A stretch of 60,396 nucleotides of DNA from Piscinibacter caeni (GCA_003265685.1 KZ836116.1:1-60396); one strand, 5' to 3'. Numbered from the stretch's first letter, positions 25,952-34,770 are shown. The notes: generated from the sequence alone by a model not told the origin. Translations and numbers: made by a program.

Positions 25952-27574
25952 TCAGTGGACGGCGGCGGCCGCCGGGGCCGTCACGCCGAGCATCGAGGCG
26001 GCGCAGCGCTCGGCCAGCATCACGACCGGCGCGTTGGTGTTGCCGCTCATCAGCGTCGGGAACGCCGACGCGTCCGCGACGCGCAGGCCGTCGATGCCGC
26101 GCACGCGCAGCTCGGGCGTCAGCACGGCCTGGGGGTCGCCGTCGGCGCCCATACGGCAGGTGCCGGCCGGGTGGTAGACCGTCTTGGCATGCGTGCGCAC
26201 GTGCGCCTCGAGCAGCGCGTCGGGCACCTCGGCATCGGACGCCGGCGCGAGTTCCTCGCTGATCACGCGCGCCAGCGACGGCGCGCGCAGGATGCGGCGC
26301 GCCAGCTTCACGCCGCGCACCAGCGTCGCGACGTCCTCCGGCACGCTCAGGTAGCGGCCGTCGAAGTCGGCCGGCGCCTCCGGGTCGGCGCTCGCCAGCC
26401 GCACCACGCCGCGCGACGCGGGGCGCAGGAAACACGGGTTCAGCGAGATGCCGTGGCCGGCCAGCGGCTCGCGTTCGACGTCGCCGACCAGCGTCGGCAG
26501 CACGTGGAACTGGACGTCCGGTCGGCCGCAGCCTGCGGTGTCGACGAAGCCGCCGGACTCGACGACGTTGGAGGTCAGCAGCCCGGTGCGGAACAGCTTC
26601 CACTGCAGGCCGTGCATGAACGCGGTCCAGCCCTTGTCGTTGCCGAGCAGGCTGATCGGGTCCTTGCAGCGGCCGTAGATGCTGCACTCGAGGTGGTCCT
26701 GGAAGTTCTCGCCGACGCCGGGCAGGTCGCGCCGGACCTCGATGCCGAACTCGCGCAGCTGCGCCGCCGGGCCGATGCCGGAGTGCAGCAGCAGCCGGGG
26801 CGTCGCCAGCGCGCCCGCGCTGAGCACGACCTCGCGCGCCGCGCGGGCCTGGTGCATGCCGGCGGCATCGCGCCACTGCACGCCGACCGCCCGGCCGCCT
26901 TCGATGATCACGCGGTGCACGTGCGCGCCGGTGACGATCTTCAGCGCAGGATTCGTCTTCACCGCGGCGAGGTAGGTCGCCGCGGTGCTGGCGCGCTCGC
27001 CCTCGTGCGTGGTCGTCTGGTAGAAGCCCACGCCCTGCTGCTGCGGGCCGTTGAAGTCGTGGTTGTAGCCGAGGCCGCATTCCTGCGCGGCCTTCACGAA
27101 CGCGAGGCTCAGCGGATGGCGGTAGCGCGTGTCGCTGACCTTCAACGGCCCCTCGGTGCCGTGCAGCGGGCCCGACAGGCGCTGGTTGTTCTCGGCGAAG
27201 CGGAACCACGGCAGCACGTCGGGCCAGCCCCAGCCCGCGCAGCCGGCCGCGGCCCAGTCGTCGTAGTCCTGCGCCTGGCCGCGGATGTAGACCATCGCGT
27301 TGACCGAGCTGCCGCCGCCCAGCGTGCGCCCCTGCGGCACGTGCATGCGGCGGTTGCCGGCGGCGGGCTGCTCGCGCGTCTCGTAGACCCAGGTGCGCTG
27401 CGTGCCGATCACGCGCACGAAGGTCGCCGGCATGCGGACGAACAGGTGGTCGTCGCTCGGCCCGGCTTCGAGCAGCAGCACCTTCCATCCGGCGTTGACC
27501 AGTCGGTGCACGACGACGCAGCCGCCCGAGCCGCCGCCGACGACGATCGCGTCGAACTGCGCTTCCCCGACCAT
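25952..27574 (-). CDS. GMC-family FAD alcohol oxidoreductase (choline-dehydrogenase-like)
   Basis: A 540-residue flavoprotein. The N-terminal FAD-binding motif is VVGGGSGGCVVVHRL. GMC signature 1 reads GRTLGGGSSVNAMVYIRG, and signature 2 is in AREVVLSAGALATPRLLLHSGIG. The active-site His lies in YHPAGTCRMG and the end motif is SGNTNAPVVMLAER. It oxidises a primary alcohol to an aldehyde, passing electrons to a membrane acceptor or oxygen. Choline is one possible substrate, but no betaine genes are nearby and the hpa operon next door makes an aromatic alcohol plausible. First gene of the minus-strand operon, divergent from the AraC-type regulator. Confidence 0.92.
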   Translation of the reverse strand: MVGEAQFDAIVVGGGSGGCVVVHRLVNAGWKVLLLEAGPSDDHLFVRMPATFVRVIGTQRTWVYETREQPAAGNRRMHVPQGRTLGGGSSVNAMVYIRGQAQDYDDWAAAGCAGWGWPDVLPWFRFAENNQRLSGPLHGTEGPLKVSDTRYRHPLSLAFVKAAQECGLGYNHDFNGPQQQGVGFYQTTTHEGERASTAATYLAAVKTNPALKIVTGAHVHRVIIEGGRAVGVQWRDAAGMHQARAAREVVLSAGALATPRLLLHSGIGPAAQLREFGIEVRRDLPGVGENFQDHLECSIYGRCKDPISLLGNDKGWTAFMHGLQWKLFRTGLLTSNVVESGGFVDTAGCGRPDVQFHVLPTLVGDVEREPLAGHGISLNPCFLRPASRGVVRLASADPEAPADFDGRYLSVPEDVATLVRGVKLARRILRAPSLARVISEELAPASDAEVPDALLEAHVRTHAKTVYHPAGTCRMGADGDPQAVLTPELRVRGIDGLRVADASAFPTLMSGNTNAPVVMLAERCAASMLGVTAPAAAAVH

Positions 27575-27675
27575 GGACGCTCCCGTTCTCGTTCGGACGG
27601 CGCGCATCGTGCGGGGGCGCCGCGCCGGCCACAAGGATCCGGCGCGCCGGGGCACGCTCAGGCAACGGCTTGGTC

Positions 27676-27760
27676 CTTGTCGGACAAGCGCCGGCCGCGC
27701 TCGGGATAGTCCCGAGGCGGCGGCGCGGCGCCTGCCGTCTAATTGCTAATATCTAAGCAA
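27676..27760. promoter_or_regulatory. Cluster of three dyad sites between the GMC operon and the AraC-type regulator
   Basis: Within 85 bases lie three inverted repeats: CTTGTC-G-GACAAG (27676-27688), CTCGGGA-TAG-TCCCGAG (27700-27716) and the imperfect TTGCT-N8-AGCAA (27743-27760). The last is in a short AT-rich patch ending 40 bases before the regulator start. They are good candidates for binding sites of the AraC-type protein and for the divergent promoters. Confidence 0.5.
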
Positions 27761-27799
27761 ACGACGCGTGTGCCGCGAGGCGGGCGCGCCGTACCCGTC

Positions 27800-28756
27800 A
27801 TGGACTTCATCCGGCAACACACCCGCCTCGCCGCGCCGTCCGAGCGGGGCGCGCTGTGGGCGCAGATCAACGGCGAGCACTTCGGCGCGCTGGAGGTCGA
27901 CGCGATGGACGACGGCCTCGACGAGGCCGAGCTGCGCCTGTTCCGGCTCGACGACCTGCGCGTGTTCCAGATCGAGGTGCCCGCCCACAGCGTGCGGCGC
28001 AGCGCGCACCACCGCGACGACCGGCTGGACGACTGCTTCAAGCTGCTGCTGCAGGTGCGCGGCCACGGCTGCATCCGCCAGCGCGCGCGGCGCTTCGAGC
28101 TGCGCCCGGGCGACTGGAGCCTGTACGACCCGCGCGTGCCGTATGCCATCGACAACCGGCAGAGCGCGTCGCTGCTGGCGATCCAGATTCCGCGCGAGCG
28201 GCTGCGCGGCTTCGCCGGCCTCGAACTGCACACCTGCGAGTCGCCGACGAGCGGCGGCGTCGGCCTCGCGGCCGTGCTCGGATCGTTCCTGCGCTCGATG
28301 TCCGAGCAGCTGCCGACGCTGCCGGACGACGCCGCCGCCGCGGTGTCCGAAACGGTGATCGGCCTGCTGTCGTCGACGCTCGCGCGCAGCCAGGCCGAGG
28401 CGCACGAGCACGCGACGCTGCCCGACGTGCTGCGTGCGCGCGTGCGCCAGTACGTGCGCACGCACTGGGCCGACCCGTCGCTGGACATCGACCAGATCGC
28501 CGCGGCGATGCGCTGCTCGAAGCGGCATCTGCATCGCGCGTTCGACGACGGCTCGCAGACGCTGGACCGTTTCATCTGGTCCACGCGCCTGCACAACGCG
28601 CGCCGGCTGCTGCAGTCGGACAGCGCAGCGCGGCAGCCGATCGGCGTGCTGGCCGGCGCCTGCGGCTTCCGCACCGCGGCGCACTTCTGCCGCCTGTTCA
28701 AGGCCGAGTTCGGCGTTCCGCCGGGCGCGCTGCGCAACGCCGGCGGCGCGCGCTGA
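27800..28756 (+). CDS. AraC-family transcriptional regulator (FeaR-like layout)
   Basis: 318 residues from the ATG at 27800. The N-terminal effector half (about residues 15-190) matches the AraC-binding-like domain seen in FeaR/NphR-type regulators (WAQINGEHFGALEVD, DDCFKLLLQVRGHG, GDWSLYDPRVPYAIDN). The C-terminal half has two helix-turn-helix units (IAAAMRCSKRHLHRAF and LAGACGFRTAAHFCRLFKAEFG). It probably activates the divergent GMC/ALDH/LIV operon in response to its substrate. A TTG start at 27743 is possible but would sit in the palindrome there, so ATG is preferred. FeaR controls aromatic amine/aldehyde oxidation in E. coli, which fits the neighbours. Confidence 0.88.
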   Translation: MDFIRQHTRLAAPSERGALWAQINGEHFGALEVDAMDDGLDEAELRLFRLDDLRVFQIEVPAHSVRRSAHHRDDRLDDCFKLLLQVRGHGCIRQRARRFELRPGDWSLYDPRVPYAIDNRQSASLLAIQIPRERLRGFAGLELHTCESPTSGGVGLAAVLGSFLRSMSEQLPTLPDDAAAAVSETVIGLLSSTLARSQAEAHEHATLPDVLRARVRQYVRTHWADPSLDIDQIAAAMRCSKRHLHRAFDDGSQTLDRFIWSTRLHNARRLLQSDSAARQPIGVLAGACGFRTAAHFCRLFKAEFGVPPGALRNAGGAR

Positions 28757-28762
28757 GCGCTT

Positions 28763-28785
28763 GGAGCCTGCGCCGCGCAGGCTCC
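28763..28785. terminator. Bidirectional hairpin between convergent araC-type gene and hpaR
   Basis: A perfect 10-bp stem, GGAGCCTGCG and its complement, with a 3-base loop lies 7 bases after the regulator stop and 14 bases before the hpaR stop. There is no T-tract, so it could stop transcription from both sides with Rho help or mainly protect the 3' ends. Confidence 0.55.
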
Positions 28786-28798
28786 TGGCCCGCGCCGC

Positions 28799-29293
28799 TC
28801 AGCGCGAGCGCCGGGTCCTCGCCCGCGGCACTTCGTCGGCCTCGGCGTCGGCGTCCGCCGGCGCGTGGCCGAGCGGCGCCAGCAGCGCGTCGAGCACGTC
28901 GTAGGCCTGCTGCAGCGTCTCGACGCCGACCAGTCGCTCGATCTCGGCGTAGCGCTGGTCGATCGCCGGCATCATGCGACGCCCGAGCTGGCGGCTGCGG
29001 GCGGTCGCGGTGACGCGCACGCGCCGCTGGTCGTCGGCCATGCGCTCGCGCTCGACGAGGCCGGCTTCCTCCATGCGCTGCAGCACGCCGACGATGCTCG
29101 GGCTGGTGATCTGGCAGCGCTCGCACAGCTGGCGCGGCTCGAGCGGCCCGTGCATCAGCAGCGCCCGCACGATGCGCCACTGCTGTTCGGTCACGCCGTT
29201 CTCGTTGAGGATCGGGCGAAAGCGCGACATCAGCGCCTCGCGGGCCTGCAGCAGCAGCTGCGGCAGGTTGCGGTGACGCGGCGTGAGGGGCAT
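28799..29293 (-). CDS. hpaR: MarR-family repressor of homoprotocatechuate degradation, HpaR
   Basis: A 164-residue MarR-type winged-helix protein. The recognition region ITSPSIVGVLQRMEEAGLV and the wing RMADDQRRVRVTAT are clear, and the N-terminus NLPQLLLQAREALMSRFRP matches HpaR. In E. coli W, HpaR represses the meta-cleavage operon and its own gene until a homoprotocatechuate-type ligand binds. Here it is divergent from hpaG, and two near-identical 13-bp sites lie at the two promoters. The ATG at 29293 is supported by the family N-terminus. The C-terminal tail is acidic then basic and poorly conserved. Confidence 0.9.
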   Translation of the reverse strand: MPLTPRHRNLPQLLLQAREALMSRFRPILNENGVTEQQWRIVRALLMHGPLEPRQLCERCQITSPSIVGVLQRMEEAGLVERERMADDQRRVRVTATARSRQLGRRMMPAIDQRYAEIERLVGVETLQQAYDVLDALLAPLGHAPADADAEADEVPRARTRRSR

Positions 29294-29332
29294 GCAACTC
29301 CTGCGCTGGGCCGGCAGACCGGCCGAATGGCT

Positions 29333-29345
29333 CACATCATAGTGA
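29333..29345. promoter_or_regulatory. HpaR operator over the hpaR promoter
   Basis: CACATCATAGTGA matches the site at 29442-29454 in 11 of 13 positions. On the minus strand it contains TATGAT, a good -10 box for hpaR, so binding would block hpaR transcription. This resembles the two-operator layout known for HpaR in E. coli W. Confidence 0.6.
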
Positions 29346-29408
29346 TCGCGGCCGGCGCCACGGCACAGGGTCGAGGGTAAACACCGGCGACGGCGCGCGC
29401 GCACCGGC

Positions 29409-29454
29409 TTGACACCCCGGGGCACGGCACCAAAGAATACTCATATCTTAGTGA
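29409..29454 (+). promoter_or_regulatory. hpaG promoter with HpaR operator at the start point
   Basis: A -35 box TTGACA at 29409-29414 and a -10-like AAGAAT at 29433-29438 are 18 bases apart. The operator CATATCTTAGTGA at 29442-29454 covers the predicted start point, 30 bases before the hpaG start codon. It is the partner of the 13-mer at 29333. Confidence 0.6.
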
Positions 29455-29483
29455 AGCGGCGGCCACGCAGGCCGCGACCCCTC

Positions 29484-30251
29484 ATGCAGTCGATGCTGCG
29501 TCAGTCGCTGGCCCGGCCGCAGGGCGAGCCGTTCGCGCTGGACGCCCCGCCGGCGCACTGGCAGGCGCTGGCCGCGCGGCCCGACGGCCCGGCCTTCCTG
29601 CCGCCCACGCACGGCACGGTCTACGGCACGCTGCTGAACCAGCGCGACGCGCTTGCCGCGCTCGGCGCGCAGGTGCACGCCGCGCCGTACAAGGCGCCGC
29701 CGAAGGCGCCGGTGCTCTACATCAAGCCGCGCAACACCGTCGTCGGCCACCGCGTGTCGGTGCAGGTGCCGCACGACGCGCCCGAGCTCGAGATCGGCGC
29801 GACGCTGGGCATCGTGATCGGCGCGACGGCTACGCGCGTCGCCGCGGCGCAGGCGCTGGAGCACGTCGCCGGCTACACGGTGGTCGACGACATCAGCGTG
29901 CCGCACGCGTCGTACTACCGCCCGTCGATGCGCTTCAAGTGCCGCGACGGCTTCTGCCCGATCGGGCCGGCGGTCGTCGCGCGGCATCTGGTGGCCGATC
30001 CCGATGCGCTCGAGATCGTCGTCTCGATCGACGGCCGCGCGGTGCAGCGCAGCAGCACCGCGGGCCTGGTGCGCCCGGTCGCGCAGCTGATCGCCGACGT
30101 GACCGAGTTCATGACGCTGTTCCCCGGTGACGTGCTGATGGTCGGCGTGGCCGCCGGCGCGCCGCGTGCGCGTGCCGGCCAGACGGTGCGCATCGACATC
30201 CCCGGCGTCGGCTCGCTCGAGACGTCGCTGGTGGCCGGAGCGGCCGCATGA
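29484..30251 (+). CDS. hpaG: HpaG N-terminal-type subunit (isomerase/decarboxylase of the Hpa pathway)
   Basis: A 255-residue protein of the fumarylacetoacetate-hydrolase fold. Motifs include VLYIKPRNTVVGH, the metal-binding region (LEIGATLGIVIG) and DDISVPHASYYRP. In E. coli HpaG has two such halves fused, catalysing decarboxylation of 5-oxopent-3-ene-1,2,5-tricarboxylate and isomerisation of the product. Here the halves are separate genes. It ends in an ATGA overlap with the second half. The ATG at 29484 is chosen over an upstream alternative start because the earlier codons lie in the operator region. No strong ribosome-binding site is visible. Confidence 0.88.
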   Translation: MQSMLRQSLARPQGEPFALDAPPAHWQALAARPDGPAFLPPTHGTVYGTLLNQRDALAALGAQVHAAPYKAPPKAPVLYIKPRNTVVGHRVSVQVPHDAPELEIGATLGIVIGATATRVAAAQALEHVAGYTVVDDISVPHASYYRPSMRFKCRDGFCPIGPAVVARHLVADPDALEIVVSIDGRAVQRSSTAGLVRPVAQLIADVTEFMTLFPGDVLMVGVAAGAPRARAGQTVRIDIPGVGSLETSLVAGAAA

Positions 30252-31015
30252 AGCGCGCCCGCGTGGCCTACGGCGGCGCCGTCCACAGCGCGTTCGCGCA
30301 CGCCGACGGCGTGCGGCTGGCCGACGGCCGCGTGCTGCCCGAGCAGGCCGTCGTCTGGCTGCCGCCGTTCGAGCCCGGCAGCATCATCGCGCTCGGCCTG
30401 AACTACACCGACCACGTCAAGGAGCTGTCGAAGGAATTGAGCGTCGGCGCGCACGACGAGCCGCTCGCGTTCCTGAAGAGCCCGGGCGCGTTGATCGGCC
30501 ACCGCGGCCAGACGCGCCGGCCGGCCGACGCGACCTTCATGCACTACGAGTGCGAACTCGCGGTCGTTATCGGGCGCAGCGCGAAGAACGTCGGCCGCGC
30601 CGACGCGCTGGGCTGCGTCGCCGGCTACACCGTCGCGAACGACTACGCGATCCGCGACTACCTCGAGAACTGGTACCGGCCCAACCTGCGCGTGAAGAAC
30701 CGCGACGGCTGCACGGTGCTCGGCCCGTGGCTCGTCGACGCCGCCGACGTACCCGACCCGCACGACCTCGCGCTGCGCACGCTCGTCAACGGCAGCGTCA
30801 CGCAGCAGGGCCACACGAGCCACATGATCACCGACATCCCGGCGCTGATCGAGTACCTGAGCGGCTTCATGACGCTCGCGCCCGGCGACGTCATCCTGAC
30901 CGGCACGCCCGACGGTGTCGTCGACGTGAAGGTCGGCGACGAGGTCGTCACCGAGATCGACGGCATCGGGCGGCTCGTCAACACCATCGTCGGCGACGAG
31001 CTGTTCGGCCGCTGA
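30248..31015 (+). CDS. hpaG: HpaG C-terminal-type subunit (isomerase/decarboxylase of the Hpa pathway)
   Basis: 255 residues, the second FAH-fold half. Key segments are IIALGLNYTDHVKEL, the metal ligands in MHYECELAVVIG, YTVANDYAIRDYLENWYRPN and the closing LTGTPDGVVDVKVGDEV. It acts after ring cleavage and dehydrogenation, decarboxylating and isomerising the linear tricarboxylate to 2-oxohept-3-ene-1,7-dioate. Its start overlaps the stop of the first subunit gene, so both are made in equal amounts and probably form a heteromer. Confidence 0.92.
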   Translation: MKRARVAYGGAVHSAFAHADGVRLADGRVLPEQAVVWLPPFEPGSIIALGLNYTDHVKELSKELSVGAHDEPLAFLKSPGALIGHRGQTRRPADATFMHYECELAVVIGRSAKNVGRADALGCVAGYTVANDYAIRDYLENWYRPNLRVKNRDGCTVLGPWLVDAADVPDPHDLALRTLVNGSVTQQGHTSHMITDIPALIEYLSGFMTLAPGDVILTGTPDGVVDVKVGDEVVTEIDGIGRLVNTIVGDELFGR

Positions 31016-31042
31016 GCGCAGATCCCATTCCAGGAGCCCACC

Positions 31043-32503
31043 GTGCGAGTTGATCACCTGATCGACGGCCGGCCCGTCGCGGGCCGCGACTACTTCGAGA
31101 CCGTCAACCCGGCGACGCAGGAGGTGCTGGCCGAGGTGGCCGCCGGCGGCGCCGCCGAGGTGCAGGCCGCGGTGGGGGCGGCCAAAGCGGCTTTCCCGGC
31201 CTGGGCCGCGCGCCCGGCCACCGAGCGCGCCGCGATGATGCGCCGGCTCGGCGACCTGATCACGCGGCACGTGCCCGAGCTGTCCGAGACCGAGACGCGC
31301 GACTGCGGGCAGGTGATTGCGCAGACGCGCAAGAACCTCGTGCCGCGCGCGGCTGACAACTTCCACTACTTCGCCGAGATGTGCACGCGCGTCGACGGCC
31401 ACACCTACCCGACGCCGACGCACCTGAACTACACGCTGTTCCACCCGGTCGGCGTGTGCGCGCTGATCAGCCCGTGGAACGTGCCCTTCATGACCGGCAC
31501 CTGGAAGATCGCGCCGTGCCTCGCGTTCGGCAACACCGCGGTGCTGAAGATGAGCGAGCTGTCGCCGCTGTCGATCGCGCGTTTCGGCGCGCTCGCCACC
31601 GAGGCCGGGCTGCCGCCGGGCGTGCTGAACATCGTGCACGGCTACGGCCGCGACGCCGGCGAGCCGCTGTGCGCGCACCCCGACGTGCGTGCGATCTCGT
31701 TCACCGGGTCGACGGCCACCGGCAACCGCATCGTCCAGTCCGCCGGGCTGAAGAAGTTCAGCATGGAGCTCGGCGGCAAGAGCCCGTTCGTGATCTTCGA
31801 CGATGCCGACCTGGACCGCGCGCTCGATGCGGCGCTGTTCATGATCTTCTCGAACAACGGCGAGCGCTGCACGGCCGGCTCGCGCATCCTGGTGCAGCAG
31901 TCGATCTACGCCGACTTTGCGCAGCGCTTCGCCGAACGCGCGCGGCGCATCACGGTCGGCGACCCGATGGACGAGCACACGATCGTCGGCCCGATGATCA
32001 GCACCGCGCACCTGGCCAAGGTGCGCAGCTACATCGAGCTCGGGCCGAAGGAGGGCGCCACCCTGCTGTGCGGCGGGCTTGCCACGCCGAAGCTGCCGGC
32101 CGCGATGCAGCGCGGCAACTTCGTGCAGCCGACGGTTTTCGCCGACGTCGACAACCGCATGCGCATCGCGCAGGAGGAGATCTTCGGTCCGGTCGCGTGC
32201 CTGATCCCGTTCCGCGACGAGGCCGACGCGATCGCCAAGAGCAACGACATCGCGTACGGCCTGTCGAGCTACGTGTGGACCGAGAACCTCGGCCGCGCGC
32301 ACCGCGTCGCCGCGGCCATCGAGGCGGGCATGTGCTTCGTCAACAGCCAGAACGTGCGCGACCTGCGCCAGCCCTTCGGCGGCACCAAGGCCAGCGGCAC
32401 CGGGCGCGAGGGCGGTACCTGGAGCTACGAGGTGTTCCTCGAGCCGAAGAACGTCGCCGTGTCGCTCGGCTCGCACCACATCCCCCACTGGGGCACGGAC
32501 TGA
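31043..32503 (+). CDS. hpaE: 5-carboxymethyl-2-hydroxymuconate semialdehyde dehydrogenase
   Basis: A 486-residue aldehyde dehydrogenase of the HpaE type. The general-base Glu is at about 242 in MELGGKSP and the nucleophilic Cys at about 276 in NNGERCTAGSRI. The N-terminus VDHLIDGRPVAG and the end FGGTKASGTGREGGTWSYEV match HpaE. It oxidises the semialdehyde made by HpaD with NAD. The start is GTG at 31043, with AGGAG 7 bases upstream. Confidence 0.93.
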   Translation: MRVDHLIDGRPVAGRDYFETVNPATQEVLAEVAAGGAAEVQAAVGAAKAAFPAWAARPATERAAMMRRLGDLITRHVPELSETETRDCGQVIAQTRKNLVPRAADNFHYFAEMCTRVDGHTYPTPTHLNYTLFHPVGVCALISPWNVPFMTGTWKIAPCLAFGNTAVLKMSELSPLSIARFGALATEAGLPPGVLNIVHGYGRDAGEPLCAHPDVRAISFTGSTATGNRIVQSAGLKKFSMELGGKSPFVIFDDADLDRALDAALFMIFSNNGERCTAGSRILVQQSIYADFAQRFAERARRITVGDPMDEHTIVGPMISTAHLAKVRSYIELGPKEGATLLCGGLATPKLPAAMQRGNFVQPTVFADVDNRMRIAQEEIFGPVACLIPFRDEADAIAKSNDIAYGLSSYVWTENLGRAHRVAAAIEAGMCFVNSQNVRDLRQPFGGTKASGTGREGGTWSYEVFLEPKNVAVSLGSHHIPHWGTD

Positions 32504-32530
32504 CCGGCGACGCAGCACGAAAGGCACACC

Positions 32531-33457
32531 ATGGGCAAGCTCGCACTGACCGCCAAGATCACGCACGTGCCGTCGATGTACCTCAGTGAGCTCGACGGCC
32601 CGCGCAAGGGCACGAGGCAGGACGCAATCGACGGACACGTCGAGATCGGCCGGCGCTGCCGCGAACTCGGCGTCGACACGATCGTCGTGTTCGACACCCA
32701 CTGGCTGGTCAACGCGAACTACCACGTCAACTGCGCGCCGAGCTTCGAGGGCCGCTACACCAGCAACGAGCTGCCGCACTTCATCAGCAACCTGCCCTAC
32801 GCGTTCCCGGGCAACCCGGAACTCGGGCAGCTGCTGGCCAGGAGCTGCAACGAGCAGGGCGTCGAGACGCTCGCGCACCCGGCCACGACGCTGGGCCTCG
32901 AGTACGGCACGCTGGTGCCGATGCGCTACATGAACGCCGACCGCCACTTCAAGGTGGTGTCGGTCTCGGCGCTGTGCATGGTGCACTACCTGAACGACAG
33001 CGCGCGGCTCGGCTGGGCGATGCGCAAGGCCGTCGAGGACCACTACGACGGCACCGTCGCGTTCCTGGCGAGCGGCTCGCTGAGCCACCGCTTCGCGCAG
33101 AACGGCCTCGCGCCCGCATACGCGTTCCGGATCTGGAGCCCCTTCCTCGAGGCGCTGGACCGCGAGGTGCTCGAGATCTGGAAACGCGCCGACTGGAACA
33201 CCTTCTGCGGCATGCTGCCCGAGTACGCGGCCAAGGCGCACGGCGAGGGCTTCATGCACGACACCGCGATGCTGCTCGGTGCGCTCGGCTGGGCCGCGTA
33301 CGACGGCCGGCCGGAGATCGTCACGCCGTACTTCGGCGCCTCGGGTACCGGCCAGATCAACGCGATCCTGCCGGTCACGCCGCAGGACGGCCATGCGGTG
33401 CCGGCGGCCGTCGCGTCGCGCGCCGACGGCTACAGCTCGGTCGCGACGCGGCTCTGA
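32531..33457 (+). CDS. hpaD: 3,4-dihydroxyphenylacetate (homoprotocatechuate) 2,3-dioxygenase
   Basis: A 308-residue extradiol dioxygenase of the LigB (class III) type. Conserved segments are SMYLSELDGPRKGTRQ, VFDTHWLVNANYHVN with an iron-binding His, and SGSLSHRFAQNG. It opens the aromatic ring of homoprotocatechuate next to the hydroxyls to give 5-carboxymethyl-2-hydroxymuconate semialdehyde, using Fe(II) and oxygen. The ATG at 32531 is 27 bases after hpaE with an upstream AAAGG. This gene identifies the ring-cleavage substrate of the operon. Confidence 0.93.
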   Translation: MGKLALTAKITHVPSMYLSELDGPRKGTRQDAIDGHVEIGRRCRELGVDTIVVFDTHWLVNANYHVNCAPSFEGRYTSNELPHFISNLPYAFPGNPELGQLLARSCNEQGVETLAHPATTLGLEYGTLVPMRYMNADRHFKVVSVSALCMVHYLNDSARLGWAMRKAVEDHYDGTVAFLASGSLSHRFAQNGLAPAYAFRIWSPFLEALDREVLEIWKRADWNTFCGMLPEYAAKAHGEGFMHDTAMLLGALGWAAYDGRPEIVTPYFGASGTGQINAILPVTPQDGHAVPAAVASRADGYSSVATRL

Positions 33458-33478
33458 GCACGCGCAGGCCACACGACC

Positions 33479-33910
33479 ATGCCTCACCTCGTCATCCTCT
33501 ACAGCGGCAACCTCGACGCCCGCACCGACCTGTCGGCGCTGTGCCGGCGCCTGGCCGACACCATGCTCGCGCAGCGTGACGAAGCCGGCAAAGCCGTCTT
33601 CCCGCCCGGCGGCACGCGCGTGCTGGCCTACCCGGCGCCGCACTTCGCGATCAGCGACGGCGGGACGGCCGGTCGCGCGGCCGGCGGCGACGGCGACTAC
33701 GGCTTCGCGTACCTGAACCTGCGCATGGGCCGCGGCCGCAGCGAGGCGGTGCAGCAGGCCGTCGGCCGGGCGCTGGTGGCTGCCGCGAAGGCGCACTTCG
33801 AACCGCTGCTGGCGACGATGCACGTGGGCGTGACGCTGCAGGTCGACGTCGGCGCCGAGGTGTTCGACGCGAAGCTGAGCACGCTGCATCCGATGTTCGA
33901 CAAGGGCTGA
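33479..33910 (+). CDS. hpaF: 5-carboxymethyl-2-hydroxymuconate delta-isomerase
   Basis: 143 residues with the tautomerase-like N-terminus MPHLVILYSGNL, where Pro2 becomes the N-terminal catalytic base after removal of Met. The HpaF signature NLRMGRGRSEAVQQAVG and the C-terminal block STLHPMFDKG agree with the family length of about 130. It shifts the double bond before decarboxylation by HpaG. A glycine/alanine-rich insertion (around residues 60-75) is slightly longer than usual. Confidence 0.9.
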   Translation: MPHLVILYSGNLDARTDLSALCRRLADTMLAQRDEAGKAVFPPGGTRVLAYPAPHFAISDGGTAGRAAGGDGDYGFAYLNLRMGRGRSEAVQQAVGRALVAAAKAHFEPLLATMHVGVTLQVDVGAEVFDAKLSTLHPMFDKG

Positions 33911-33913
33911 ACC

Positions 33914-34717
33914 ATGCTGCCGCAAGACATCGTCGCGCAACTCGCCCGCGAGCTGTACGAGGCGCGCAAGAGCCGCACCGCGCTGCGCCAGTTCTCGGCG
34001 CGCTTCCCGCAGATGACGGTGGACGACGGCTATGCGATCCAGCGTGCCTGGGTGGCGCTCGAGCTGGCCGACGGCCGGCGCATCCGCGGCCGCAAGATCG
34101 GGCTGACCTCGCGCGCGATGCAGCAGGCCAGCCAGATATCCGAGCCCGACTTCGCGCCGCTGATGGACGACATGTTCTTCGAGCAGGGCAGCGACATCGA
34201 GGCAAGCCGCTTCATCGCCCCGCGCATCGAGGTCGAGCTCGCGTTCGTGCTCGGCCGGCCGCTGAAGGGCCCGGGTACGACGCTGTTCGACGTGCTGTCG
34301 GCCACCGAGTACGTCACGCCGGCCATCGAGATCATCGACGCGCGCATCGAGCAGTTCGACCGCGACACGCGCGTGATGCGCAAGGTGACCGACACGATCA
34401 GCGACTTCGCCGCGAACGCCGGCATCGTGCTCGGCGGGCGCCCGGTGCGGCCGGACGCCGTCGACCTGCGCTGGGTCGGCGCGCTGCTGCACAAGAACGG
34501 CGTCATCGAGGAGACCGGTCTGGCCGCGGGCGTGCTGAACCATCCGGCGACGGGCGTCGCGTGGCTGGCGAACAAGATCGCGCCGTACGACGAGCAGCTG
34601 AACGCGGGCGACGTGGTGCTCGCCGGCTCGTTCACCCGCCCGACCACCGCGCGGGCCGGCGACAGCATCCACGCCGACTACGGGCCGCTCGGCTCGGTGG
34701 CGTTCCGCCTGGTCTGA
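33914..34717 (+). CDS. hpaH: 2-oxo-hept-4-ene-1,7-dioate hydratase
   Basis: 267 residues of the FAH-related hydratase family (HpaH/MhpD). The motifs are [44 protein letters not shown] with the metal-binding acidic residues, and LAGSFTRPT near the end. It adds water to the product of HpaG, giving 4-hydroxy-2-oxoheptanedioate for the aldolase HpaI. No hpaI gene follows, so the final cleavage must be encoded elsewhere. The start is 3 bases after hpaF. The gene ends the plus-strand operon. Confidence 0.92.
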   Translation: MLPQDIVAQLARELYEARKSRTALRQFSARFPQMTVDDGYAIQRAWVALELADGRRIRGRKIGLTSRAMQQASQISEPDFAPLMDDMFFEQGSDIEASRFIAPRIEVELAFVLGRPLKGPGTTLFDVLSATEYVTPAIEIIDARIEQFDRDTRVMRKVTDTISDFAANAGIVLGGRPVRPDAVDLRWVGALLHKNGVIEETGLAAGVLNHPATGVAWLANKIAPYDEQLNAGDVVLAGSFTRPTTARAGDSIHADYGPLGSVAFRLV

Positions 34718-34770
34718 TACGGACCCGCTTTCGATCGCATAGATCTTCTGCAATCGAACGCAAGGCCATC

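Noticed and set aside
25952..27574. Choline dehydrogenase betA with betB
   Set aside because: The GMC/ALDH pair resembles them, but there is no betI or betaine transport gene and the operon carries a LIV importer, SDR and MoaF gene. The family-level call is kept instead.
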